A stretch of DNA of 32,500 nucleotides from Chromera velia (Eukaryota > Sar > Chromeraceae), in the NCBI GenBank assembly GCA_018398765.1, contig JAHBMJ010002727.1, positions 1 through 32,500 on the forward strand, read 5' to 3'. Below, piece by piece: positions 23,801 through 32,030 of the stretch. The position numbers and the translations under genes are program-made. Each line of letters opens with the position of its first letter. Position 1 is the first letter of the stretch. A model generated the notes under the pieces. That model did not search any database, had not been told where the DNA came from, and saw only the letters and a list, made by a program, of their open reading frames with translations.

Positions 23801-24945
23801 TGCCACAGGTTGCCACATAGCCGGCGGCCTCTGTGCAGCTCTGGTGGGAGGCGACGGGGGTCGGGGTCTCCCTCCGATCATGCCGGCCCTCACGATGGCG
23901 TCATGATCGGATGAGTCTGTGAATACGGCAAGCACTCGGGAGACGTGCACCGTCCAGGGCACAGACAGACACGACACCAGCTTTCTCTTCCGACCTGATG
24001 CAAACAGAAGAACAAGGGCATGGGCTGCAGACTCACGAAGAGACACCGGCTGGCCCTCGTGAGAGGCACCGAAGGGCAAATCGGGATCACAGAGAGCGTC
24101 CACGAGACAGTCCAAACCCCCCATGTCAGCCAGCAGGGCCACCCCCTCTTCAAAAAACGTCATGTCCCTCAATGTCTCTAAACAACAGACGCGAAAAGGA
24201 TCGGATCTCACGTCTGCAATGGCAACCAAAGAGGCAACGAAACACCGTGGAATCGAAATAATGTCCGCTGCGTCTGGGTCCTTCGGGTCTGCCACAGGCT
24301 GATGAGTCGGGGTTTGAGGAGGCCACGGGGGACCGACCATTGTGTCGGCCCCCCCGACAGAAAGGGACAACGGTCTGCTGCTTTTCTGCTGCGCCGTTTG
24401 CGCTTTCCCCCCTGCACCCCCCCTCTTTGCCCTCTGTGTCTCGAACACTACCTGCATCCACTGCCTGATGGCCTTGAGGGAGGACGCACGCTCCCATATG
24501 CTGGTGCCTTCTAGAGCCACACACATGATGTGGGGGAGAGACAGGCTCTCGCAGAGCAGCAAGACCGCCGGGGTCACGAGCATGTACCTGCAGGCCCGGA
24601 AGGCCGCTGCACGCACGTCTCTGTTGGAATCCATCAGGAAGGACCGGATGATCGAGAGCATCCAGTACAGAGTCTGGTCGGGTAGCTCGCATCTCGTCAC
24701 CTCACTCACAAACAGACACTGCAGGCAGACAGGCAAAAGGAGACAGCGAAGAATGAAACCCACAAACCACGGCAAGGGTGTGCTGTGTGGAGGGAGACGA
24801 CACCTACCTGAGCCAGATTGGCAGCAGCTCCGAGCAAGTCCTGCTTGATCCTCAGCTCGATGCCTGTGGAGGGCAGACCAACTTGCTGATGAAGGAGGGA
24901 AAAGACGGCCTGGATCTTTTTCAGTGACTGCGTACGTGCGGGCAT
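6772..24945 (-). CDS. RICTOR: RICTOR-like core subunit of TOR complex 2, giant form, about 17 exons
   Basis: RICTOR is the scaffold that defines TORC2, the rapamycin-insensitive TOR kinase complex that phosphorylates AGC kinases. Exon model: 24945-24808, 24718-23614, 23286-23148, 22743-21597, 21215-21083, 20712-19504, 19163-18940, 18648-18530, 18322-about 18137, 17946-14907, 14577-13808, 13509-12467, 12208-12063, 11825-11741, 11528-7750, 7420-7359 and 7048-6772. All junctions keep phase, giving about 4,533 aa, against about 1,700 in human. Conserved blocks appear in family order: DVRAAAFRACRY, NWNVI followed by FLRRII, REWVALLGVLSSHPSG, IWCLGHLGSS, VRGTAAYALGLLL, and a C-terminal FPLRSRRFVASSLF. 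Between them lie long Ser/Pro/Gly/Glu-rich, probably disordered insertions, mainly in exons 4, 6, 10, 11, 12 and 15. Uncertain points: the start (ATG at 24945 is the first in frame after a stop near 25034, and a further 5' exon is possible) and the exon 9 donor (GTCACT at 18136 fits phase but is weak). It is transcribed divergently from the hydrolase gene at 25706. Confidence 0.9.
7297..7326. repeat. (TG)n microsatellite in RICTOR intron 16
   Basis: About eleven TG dinucleotides and imperfect extensions lie just downstream of exon 16, on the 5' side of the intron as transcribed. Confidence 0.9.
7750..12208 (-). other. RICTOR: RICTOR_V-type block and long disordered tail (exons 13-15)
   Basis: The exon 12/13 junction rebuilds TTAGVEYLERRGCIATIV, the counterpart of human KTGCHLLEVQNIITEL. 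Exon 14, only 85 nt, encodes TRAYIWCLGHLGSSLNGLAA (human SLWALGNIGSSNWGL). Exon 15 opens with VRGTAAYALGLLL and ARKQGWDLV, the signature RGTxxYxLGL plus GW of the RICTOR_V domain. The remaining 1,200 residues of exon 15 are low-complexity, rich in Ser, Pro, Gly and Glu. They hold four copies of an SDEEFxxWMxxQ motif and end with EIARRLNFSSEHAEVLSK, which begins the C-terminal conserved block. An exon of 3,779 nt beside one of 85 nt is a striking size contrast. Confidence 0.88.
9298..10300 (-). repeat. RICTOR: Four copies of an SDEEFxxWMxxQ protein motif inside RICTOR exon 15
   Basis: The copies lie at about 10300-10261 (SDEEFAEWMRRQ), 10045-10000 (SDEEFSAWMKRQ), 9760-9709 (SDEELAAWMRSQ) and 9350-9298 (SDDEFRAWKAKQ). 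All are read in the coding frame, and each is preceded by more acidic residues. Spacing is about 90-140 residues of disordered sequence. The first two continue with a VxEVK segment. The motif is an acidic stretch, an aromatic pair two residues apart, then basic residues and Gln, which suggests a short amphipathic binding helix. I do not know it from other RICTOR proteins. Confidence 0.85.
13522..13594. repeat. (CA)n followed by (GA)n microsatellite in RICTOR intron 11
   Basis: A CA tract of about 13 units passes directly into a GA tract with AAAG interruptions. On the coding strand the tract reads CT then TG repeats, next to the exon 12 acceptor at 13510, where it could act as an extended pyrimidine tract. 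Confidence 0.9.
14907..17946 (-). other. RICTOR: RICTOR middle region in one 3-kb exon (exon 10)
   Basis: This uninterrupted exon spans residues about 1467-2480. It starts with a helix pair (VVLRACIALFGLLLHHPEG, then SLLDDLAELLLEECLRAE) that matches the human segment before the middle domain. After a disordered insertion with an ERERERER run comes the domain core REWVALLGVLSSHPSGQELL, with LRIACLRHFRLLF further on. A second long insertion contains a Gln run. The exon closes with VKCGVNLLLSSP, MDVLEHMASAGG, LTEGGWLIREID and HYVREVDAEFLQVGQA, the counterpart of the human GFSYLNERGY segment. The donor GTGCGT at 14906 keeps phase 0 with the acceptor at 14578. Confidence 0.85.
18137..24945 (-). 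other. RICTOR: RICTOR N-terminal armadillo region (exons 1-9)
   Basis: Exon 2 carries the hallmark block DVRAAAFRACRY, then IWERASSLKAIRQW, matching the family pattern of a VRAAGxRAxRY helix followed by ERxQALxxxR. It continues with PRCFVASLVAIAD and CCLETLRDMTFF. Joining exons 2 and 3 gives HIAGLVGLASSSTGMNALVG, which fits the human segment with a WAGI..LC motif. Exon 5 has LTVEEFLDVSRLDSG. Exon 6 ends with ALLIRTLLRLGL and WRVLLLLQHAGGSVLP. The junction of exons 8 and 9 creates the diagnostic W-N-W (GRWNWNVIL), the equivalent of EWNWNLI in human. Large disordered insertions fill exons 4 (about 300 aa) and 6 (about 300 aa). Residues are about 1-1467 of the model. Confidence 0.88.
20856..21082. 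repeat. Composite (GACA)n array with copies of the 70-bp TATATG unit, RICTOR intron 5
   Basis: Two near-full copies and one partial copy of a unit start CTATATGTTTCTTCTTC. The two full copies end CTTCATGAACACAACAGAC. They alternate with GACA tetranucleotide runs and AAAGAAAG. On the coding strand the array touches the exon 5 donor: the intron starts GTCAGTCAGTCAGTCTGTC at 21082. The same unit is present at 3147-3440. Confidence 0.9.
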
Positions 24946-25705
24946 GATTGCCACAGCCAGGCACGCAAAGGTGCCCCAGTCTCCCAAGAACGCCCCAGAA
25001 GCTTGTGCTTCGATTAACCAGACACTTGAGGATCGTCAAACAGCGACATCTGCTGGACGGAACGACGGGTATGCGTCTGCTTCCGAGTCCAGGCGGTTCA
25101 ATCAATCACGCACTTTCAAGCACACAGGCAGACTGAGCATCGTACACCCTCCACAATTGGGAACGCCGGTGCAAGTGCTGTCGTGGTTTTCAAAGCTCTT
25201 AATCGTCCGAAGTGTGCTTCGTTTCACGTCTGTGGCGCTTTCAATATGTAGACGTGTACCCCAAACTTCTTCAGATTTGAAAAGGAATCTGACGGACCAT
25301 CCGGTGTCAGACGGTGCTTCCTTCCTCCAAAATTTTGGCTTCGTACGTCACGTACGGTGGCCGTCTCTTTCGAAGTTGCCGGGGTCTTGCATGGACATGC
25401 ATGGACACCTTGCAATTTTGCATGGCCCCTGCGCGATCCTGCGCGATCCTGCGCGTGGTCTGAGTTCCCCCGTGGGGCCCCGGCATGGACTCTCGTACGA
25501 TGTCGTACGATGCCGTCTCCCATCATCGATCCCCCGCGCACATCAGACTTCGATCGCTTCTTTCATTCAATCTTTTCTTTGCAGATCGATTGCTTGTTTC
25601 AGAGAACTCGGCACCCGAAGACAATTTTCATGTCGAAAGTCGCAAGTGGTATCCCTGGAGTGCTCGTTTTTGTTGACTCAAGCTGTGCGTGCAAGTCGCT
25701 GAGAC
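24946..25705. promoter_or_regulatory. Divergent promoter region between RICTOR (minus) and the hydrolase gene (plus)
   Basis: Only about 760 bases separate the two proposed start codons, so both promoters should lie here. The region holds three exact 10-bp tandem duplications (25388-25407, 25431-25450 and 25493-25512) and a near-palindrome GTACGTCACGTAC at 25343-25355 with an ACGTCA core like bZIP (CRE) sites. No TATA box is evident at a useful distance. An additional small 5' exon of RICTOR may also lie between 24946 and 25140, but I could not fix one. Confidence 0.5.
25343..25355. promoter_or_regulatory. CRE-like near-palindrome
   Basis: GTACGTCACGTAC contains overlapping ACGTCA and TCACGT elements, the kind of core bound by bZIP and bHLH factors. 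It lies midway between the divergent genes. Function is inferred from motif and position only. Confidence 0.35.
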
Positions 25706-27661
25706 ATGCTTTGGAGACTTTTCGAAGAGAGGGTGCACGTTTCCATCAAAGCAGCCCTCCTAGTCACGCCCCTGTTCCTCCTTCCGTTCGTTGAGAGTTT
25801 TTCCGGCACTCCCTTCCCCGCCTTTCTACAGTCCCGTGCCCCTTCGAAACGAAGCACACGGGCAGTCACCCCTCCTTTCAACAGCCTCACGAGATCCGGA
25901 GTCGATTCTCCACACATCCTGTTCAGTGCTCCCCCACCCTCTCCATCCATGCCGGGGGTAATTGAGAAACCAGCAGTAACAGGCGAGGCAGAGGGCACTA
26001 AGCTGGTGAACGGCTTCGCTTGCAAGGAGTCGCCCGAGGGACAGAGGGAGGAGAAGAGTTTGGACTCCCTTCTCTGTTCTCTGGTTGCAGAGTTCAAGGA
26101 AGGGCACTTCTGTCCTCCCTGGTATGCAAGAGATTGTCACACCCAGACAATTGTGGGTACAGAGAGTCTCCAGCAGGTCGTGTCCGGCCGCACTTCCCAG
26201 ACTCCTTTCCTCAAGTCGGGAGCTCTGAAGAGACAAAGGTGGGAGACGCCTGACGGTGACTTCATCGACATCGATTTCCTCACGCACACGGACTCCGACT
26301 TGCTCACAGTCTGCCGAGACAGCTGTGCCGCAAAGCAGTCTGAGGAGATCGACGGACCCCCCATCTTCCCCCCCAACGGTGCTCTCCCAGACGAATACCT
26401 TGAGATGCCCGGTGTAACGGACTCTGACAGAGATGCAGATCCGAAAAATGTGGGGGGCGGGAGGCCGGTCGTGTTGGTGATTCACGGTCTAGAGTCCAAC
26501 AGCAGGGGGGCTAACACGGTCAAGCTCAGCCGTGCAATGTTCCACAGAGGCTTTGACGTGATGGCAGTCAACTTTCGTTCATGTGCCACAGGAGCGCCTT
26601 TGACCGGAATGGTCAAAAAGGAGGAAGGGGAGGCGGAAGAGGACGCTCCATTTGCCGAAGCCCTTCCCTTGAAACCGAAGTCTTATCATGTGGGGTTCAC
26701 GTATGACCTCAATTTTGTTACACGAAGATTGCGTGCTGCAGTTCCTGATCGCGCTTTGTTTGTTTGCGGATTTTCTCTGGGCGGCAATGTGTGTGCAAAG
26801 TTTTTGGGCGAGTTGGGCACTCACGCCCGTTCTCGCCATGTGTGGGGTGGGGCTGTTGCGTGTGTGCCTATGGATCCAGTTCTCTGCCAGTTAAAGCTGG
26901 ACGACGGTGAACTTCCCAGAACGTGGAGGGGTGAGGAGGGGGGGGAGTCTCATGAGAGGGGGACAGAGGTGGAGGACGAGAAACAAACTGGACATGCCGA
27001 TTTTGAGGAAGTCAGGGAGAAGTACAAAAAGGCAGCCGGGCGTCTCCACTTCAACAGAAGAGTCTATTCCGGCAACTTCTTGAAGAACCTCAGAGCAAAG
27101 GCTCTGTCTGTCAAGGACATGTCAGTCAGTCAGTCAGTCAGTCTTTCAGGCAAACGAACAGAGAGTAGACCAAAAGGGAATCATGAATAGCAAATCCGAT
27201 TGCCGAAGATTATCTTCTGGATATGCAGTGCCCTGCCCTCCCTCTGCCTTTCTTCCTCCTTGAACCCTGTCAGGCGGCTTTCTTAATCTAGCTGTCATGT
27301 CCTTCCCCACTTTTCTCTAGCTTCACTTGTTGTTAAATTTCTTCCCCCCCCCCTTTCTCGAACGCATGCGTCTGCAGCCTCCCTTCCGGATTCAACCTGA
27401 CCAGAGTTCTTGACTCAAAGGGCTTAGGGGAGTTTGACGACACCTTCATGGCCTCCGTGTGGGGGTTCAGGGACTACAGAGACTACTATTCGCAGAACGG
27501 GGCCAAGTGGTCAGTCGGAATTCCGCGACTCTGCAAGGGTCTATGTGTGACTTCGTTTCTGTTCGATTGCCTGCCCGCCTTCCCGAACAGACAGACAGAC
27601 AGACAGACAGACGGACAGCAGACAGACAGACAGACAGACAGACAGAAAGAAAGAAAGAAAC

Positions 27662-27696
<35 letters not shown>

Positions 27697-27873
27697 CAAG
27701 AAAGAAAGAAAGAAAGAAAGAAAGAAGGAAGAAGGACAGTGTGTCTACAAAGAAAGAAAGAAAGAAGGAAGAAGGGCAGTGTGTCTACATGAACTCTTCC
27801 CCCTCTCTCTTTTTTTTCTCTTTCTGTCCTGGATTTCTGAAAGCAAAAACAGAAAGGGAAAGAGAGAGATTGA

Positions 27874-27904
<31 letters not shown>

Positions 27905-28533
27905 CGAGCGAGAGAGGGAGAGGGAGGGAGGGAGGGAGGGAGAGAGAAGCCTCTCTCCGTCCGTTCAGATGTCAGTATGAGAAGGAAGAAGGGAAGGTAA
28001 GCAAGATAGAGTCGAGTCTTCATCCTCCTTCATTCAGATTCATAATCCGATGTGCACGCGTGCACCATGTGTTTTCCCATCATCTTTTCCACTTCACTGC
28101 ATGCAGGTACCTCCCTGCCGTCCGAGTCCCTCTGTTCGGAGTGAACGCCTTGGACGATCCCTTCATCGCCCAGGAGTGTCTACCCTCACAGCGATGGATG
28201 GAAACCTTCAACGCTCTCGAGACGGACCCTCGGGGAGACAGATGGAGGGGAAAGCTTCCTGCCATTGGCCTTCCAGAGCCGGAGGCGGAGGTGGAGAAAG
28301 AGGAGATGGGAGAGAAGGGTAGTGGGGGGTCTTTTGTTCCGAAATTTGTGCGATGGAAATACACAGACAAGGGGGGGCATCTGGGATATTGGGCAGATGT
28401 GCAGAAGTCCGATTGGTCTGGGGAGGGGGTCGGCCCCCCCTCAGATCCGTTTGCAGTGGAAGTTGGCTGGTACGCGTGGGAGCTGTCGAGGTTTCTCCAA
28501 CATTTGTGGGGAGAAATCAGACCTCCGAAGTGA
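25706..28533 (+). CDS. Alpha/beta hydrolase of the YheT/ABHD1-3 family, three exons
   Basis: Exons 25706-27120, 27378-27509 and 28107-28533 join in phase 2 at both junctions to give 657 aa, longer than the usual 320-410. Family features in order: CHTQTI (residues about 145-150), the oxyanion segment VIHGLESNS (H about 260), the NFRSC block, the nucleophile elbow GFSLGGN with Ser357, FDDTFMASVWGF and DYYSQNGA in exon 2, then VPLFGVNALDDP with the acid at Asp532 or Asp533, and GGHLGYW with His607. All three triad residues are present, so it is probably an active hydrolase. In other organisms members act on lipids or esters; the substrate here is unknown. The N-terminus (SIKAALLVTPLFLLPF, then ESFSGTPFPAF and a Ser/Arg/Pro-rich stretch) looks like a signal peptide plus transit peptide. 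Donors are GTCAGT at both introns. Acidic, Glu-rich inserts account for part of the extra length. Confidence 0.9.
27589..27789. repeat. (GACA)n and (GAAA)n arrays in hydrolase intron 2
   Basis: GACA runs pass into GAAA and CAAA runs. A 40-odd-base segment of GAAAG units ending GGACAGTGTGTCTACA is then followed by a near-identical copy ending GGGCAGTGTGTCTACA. Confidence 0.9.
27861..27948. repeat. (GA)n / (GGGA)n purine tract in hydrolase intron 2
   Basis: A long purine-only strand of GAGA, GCGA and GGGA units lies in the transcribed strand. It could form triplex or slipped structures. Confidence 0.9.
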
Positions 28534-28784
28534 CGTTTCAGTTGTCAGAGAGAAAGTTTCTTTTGTAGTATTGTAGTCAGGACGTAATAGTAAAATTTGG
28601 AGAAGAGCACATTTGAGTAATTGGAAAGCAGTTCGCTTTTATCAGCTTTCTCTAGAAGATCCATACTTTTTTGTGAGTACAGTTACTATGGTATGCCTGG
28701 CATTACCACCGATGTGCCAATGTGTTCAAGCTGTTGGACATGTACAGTTGTTTGCCAAGTGATTTATATAGTCACACTGTATAC
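28534..28784. other. 3' flank of the hydrolase gene; no gene seen
   Basis: About 250 bases between the hydrolase stop codon and the LINE tail. It should hold the 3' UTR and poly(A) region, but I see no clear AATAAA signal. Confidence 0.4.
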
Positions 28785-28803
28785 ATCATCATCATCATCA
28801 TAC
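28785..28803. repeat. (CAT)n / (ATG)n tail of the LINE
   Basis: About six trinucleotide units lie at the 3' end of the element (read as ATGATG on the minus strand). Trinucleotide tails instead of poly(A) are typical of several LINE clades, and it marks the likely 3' boundary. Confidence 0.7.
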
Positions 28804-29125
28804 GCCATCGCTATCGGCCTATAATAGGCGTCTAGCGTTCGGCAAGTCACAACACGCAAGGCAGATTATTAAATGATGGACTCTCATTTCGCAACATTTG
28901 GCAAATAGCTTAGCAACTGCATTTTTTCTCAAATTCTTCCACTTCTGGCAGGGCGTGCTTGCGCATGAGCGAGGCTGCTTCATGTGATGTTGACTGCCAG
29001 CCATGCCACGCCACCTCATAACGCCATCCTCTTCCCTGCTTGTACTTCCTAAGAATTTCCTTCACCTGACAGCCTTGAACCCAGCTTCCCTTCTTTTCTT
29101 TGACTGCCTTCTTCAGCTGTTCTGG

Positions 29126-29840
29126 CTATCTGGGGGCGAGGTCCTGATGTGCTTTGCTTGTGTGAATGCGAAGCCCCCGGGGGGTGGAAAACGTTCGTCT
29201 ACATGCCTCACACTTCGCATCTCTATCTCTCTGCCCCTTTCTCACTTCCCTTTTCTTTTCCTTTTCCTCCGCTGCTCTCTCCTCTACCTTTTTCACCCCA
29301 TTTTGAATTAACGCCCTCCACCTACCTCTATGAGAGGCAGGTGTCTGCCACTCGGCCTCATTGATTTCCAGAAGGCGGAAATCAGAGAGGACACAGTCGC
29401 TCCAACGAAGGAGGGGTCGACTAAGGGGGTGCTCTCCTTCGGGATGCCCAAACAACAACTGACGGGGAAGACGCTCTCCCCCCATCCTCCCAACATGCCC
29501 CAGCCATCGGAGTCTGGCAAGTCGAACGGTGCTTTCAATTGTGCGCAATCCAAATGCATGGCGGAGGGCGGCGTCAGGACTATGCTCCTGATGAGGCTGG
29601 TTCGTCACCTGCCTCACACGCGCCATACATCATGACTCCAACTTCCCGATCTGGTCTTTTTAGGCTGCCCACGTCTCTGCCCCATAGAGGAGGGTGGGGA
29701 GGACTGCACCTCTGAACATGTGCATTTTTGTCTTTGTTGTGAGCCCTGCCCGCTTCCACATCTCCCCCTGCAACTTCCCCCACACCATCCCTGCTTTCTG
29801 AATGTGGTGATGGATCTCTCTGTTGAGAGACCCGTCATTC
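29126..29840 (-). pseudogene. LINE C-terminal region with C2H2 zinc finger
   Basis: It has the typical LINE C-terminal pattern: AHNKDKNAHVQRC in one frame; then, after a shift, RLRWLGHVGRMGGERLPRQL, a Lys/Glu-rich coiled stretch, and a zinc finger CEACRRTFSTPRGLRIH with a second His four residues on. The zinc finger ends just before the stop codon at 29126. Confidence 0.8.
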
Positions 29841-29999
29841 AATATCACACCCCCCAGGTACCAGAACTGCTCTACCTCCTGTAGGGGCTGTCGCTTGATG
29901 GCAATGGTAGACTAACGCGGCTCTCCTGTGTGCCTTTCCTCCCCTCTTCCCGGCTGTACCATCATCTCTGTCTTCTTGATGGAGATTTTCAATCCCCAC

Positions 30000-31471
30000 C
30001 TGTTGTACGCTGCCTGAAGGCGATCTGCAAACTCCTGTATGCAACGCTCTCGCGTCTCGGGTGCGGCCAGGTCATCTGCAAACTTCAGATCAGTGACACT
30101 GATCTTAAAAGTGGACCGCCCTGCCTTCTTGCTCGTAAAAGGCTCTGCAAAATCTATCTTTACCTCTACCCCCCCATCCCAGCCCTACAAGGCCTCCTGC
30201 ACAACTGCTTCAAAAAGGATAAGAAAAAGGAGAGACCCGATCACACATCCCTGTCTGACCCCATCCTCAACTGTAAACGGCTCTGTTCTCTCTTCATTCA
30301 CCTCTACACACGCCTTTATATCTTGTATGAACGACATGATGATGTCTGTCAGGAGGGAGGGAATGCCCTGGGCCACCTTCAAAAGCAAAGCACGGAGGGC
30401 GACATGGTTGACTGTGTCGAAGGCCTTTGTTAAGTTAACAAACAGCCAGAACAGACGAATCTGCCTCTCCTGCGCCTTCTTCATGATCTGCCTTGCTGTA
30501 AAAAGCATGTCTATTGTCCCCCTCCCCTCCCTGAATCCTGCTTGTGACTCACCTATTTTCTTTTTGTTTCGTTTCTGGATGCGATCCTCCACAATCTTTG
30601 CAAGTACTTTACCTGCAACAATCAGCAGGGCGATCCCTTTTCAGTTGTCACAGAGTAGACGGTCGCCCTTCTTGGAGACAGGGACCATCACTGCGTTTCT
30701 GAACGCCTTCGGCACCCCCCTTTCCTTCCATACTGCCCTAAAGACGTCCAGGAGCCTGCCGATCATCGCTTCCCCACCTGCCTTCAGCTGTTCTGCTACT
30801 ATGCTGTCTGGCAGGCCCCTGCAGCCTTCCCATTTGGCAGCCTCTTCACGGCCTCTCTCACCTCTGCTCTACCACTCTACCTGCGCCTGCGGGATTCTGT
30901 CTGTCACCCCCTCAACTACCTGCGACAGAAGGTTCAAAACTCCTTCAAAGAAGTGGCCAAAACGGGCTCGCACTTCCCCTGCATCTGTCAAGGGGGGGTC
31001 TCCCGCTTTCTGCCCTTCCCTCAGGATCACATTAATCCCGGGTCTGCCCTGACTCAGAGGCCTCTGCAACTTCTTCCAGAAGCGATAAAGCTTTGAGAAG
31101 TTGTTGCTTGCAAATACCTCCTCGAGCTCTCATCCCTTCTGCGACCACCAGGCGTTTCGGGCCCTTCTGATGGCTTGTGCTGTGGCATTGCGGGCTCGCA
31201 CGTACCGTAACTCTCTGCGTTTCAATTCAACTCCCATCTCCCCCTTCCTACTCGCATTTTCATAAATAACCTTTGCTTTCTTCTTGTGTTCAAGCAACGG
31301 CAACAGTTGGGAACACGTCTCTGCAAACCACTCTGGTGCGGGGCGTGTGCCTTTGCCTTCTGTTGTGGCTTCAGCGACGCTGCGAATGGTGACGGCTGTC
31401 TCCTCCCACAGTTGTTCAGCTGTTGCTGCGGCTGTGACTTTTGGAAGCTTTTCGAGTGCGGCGCGGAGCAC
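30000..31471 (-). pseudogene. LINE reverse transcriptase and linker remnant
   Basis: A basic linker region with RRARNAWW (31471-31130) leads into the reverse transcriptase. ESQAGFREGRGTIDML, then FVNLTKAFDTVNH (motif A), GVRQGCVIGSLLF (motif B) and KFADDL (motif C, 30068-30082) are all recognisable. Motif A has Asn where the first, metal-binding Asp is expected. An in-frame TAG interrupts the protein after VVQEAL at 30185-30187. Both changes mean the copy is inactive. Confidence 0.88.
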
Positions 31472-31559
31472 GGGTGTGAACGTTTTGCTCAGCAGTACGC
31501 GGTGCCGCTTATCCGATGCTTGTTATGCACTGTCCTGCTTCTGCTTTCTTTGAACGGGG

Positions 31560-32025
31560 AGACGGATTTTCAGACTGACAAACTGATGGTCGGACCAACA
31601 GTCAATCGACCTGAACACCTTGACATCGCCACCCTGCTCAAACCCCTCCTCCTTACCAGAAAGTAGTCAAGCTCATGCCACTTCTTGGAGCATGGGTGCT
31701 GTCATGATCCTTTGTGGTGTGGGGGGTGCTGGAAGAACGAGTTTGCAACAACGAGTTTGTGCTCGAAGCAGAACTCAAGCAGACACTGCCCGTTTCGATT
31801 TGGATATCTCTGTCCTCCCGTAAACCTCCCCAATAGTGCCGCCGTTTCCTCATTTTTTCCTCCTACCCTCGCGTTGAAGTCCTCCTCAATGATGACTGGG
31901 TTTCCGTTCAGGACTTTTCTCACTGCCTCCCCGAGGTCTCTGTAAAACTTAGCCACTTCCTCATCTCCCGCCCCACTAGTAGGGGCGTATAAAAAAAAAA
32001 TTTTAAAATGATCTCCAACACCCAA
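31560..32025 (-). pseudogene. LINE apurinic-like endonuclease remnant
   Basis: It starts mid-domain with FLYAPTSGAGDEEVAKFYRD, continues with VIIEEDFNARVGG and RNGQCLLEFCFEHKLVVANS, then shifts frame near 31700 and again near 31630. HELDYFLV and the catalytic SDH (CWSDHQFV, at about 31584-31607) are still readable in other frames. The usual GDFN motif is EDFN here, and everything upstream of YAPT is absent. Confidence 0.85.
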
Positions 32026-32030
32026 ACGGT

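Larger units (their letters stand above)
28785..32030 (-). mobile_element. Decayed APE-type non-LTR retrotransposon (LINE), 5'-truncated
   Basis: On the minus strand the order is endonuclease, linker, reverse transcriptase, a C-terminal region with a C2H2 zinc finger, and a simple-repeat tail at 28785-28803. This is the layout of a single-ORF LINE. The frame is broken by several frameshifts and at least one in-frame stop. The body is GC-rich and then changes abruptly at about 31990-32030 to AT-rich DNA, just inside the endonuclease domain, so the 5' end is missing. The size (about 3.2 kb) and the short-repeat tail are like RTE-type elements, but the clade is not resolved by eye. Confidence 0.88.

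Noticed and set aside
23522..25105. Reading RICTOR exons 1 and 2 as one exon from an upstream start
   Set aside because: The frame through 24719-24807 reads intron sequence. A GTAGGT donor at 24807 and a TGCAG acceptor at 24719 join the more conserved frame in phase 0.
24944..25702. 252-codon plus-strand frame across the divergent promoter
   Set aside because: It overlaps RICTOR exon 1 antisense and the 10-bp repeats and has no recognisable domain. The hydrolase frame starting at 25706 explains the coding signal on this strand.
30039..31052. 337-codon plus-strand open frame across the retrotransposon
   Set aside because: It is the antisense of the reverse transcriptase. The minus strand carries the recognisable motifs, and the plus translation has none.
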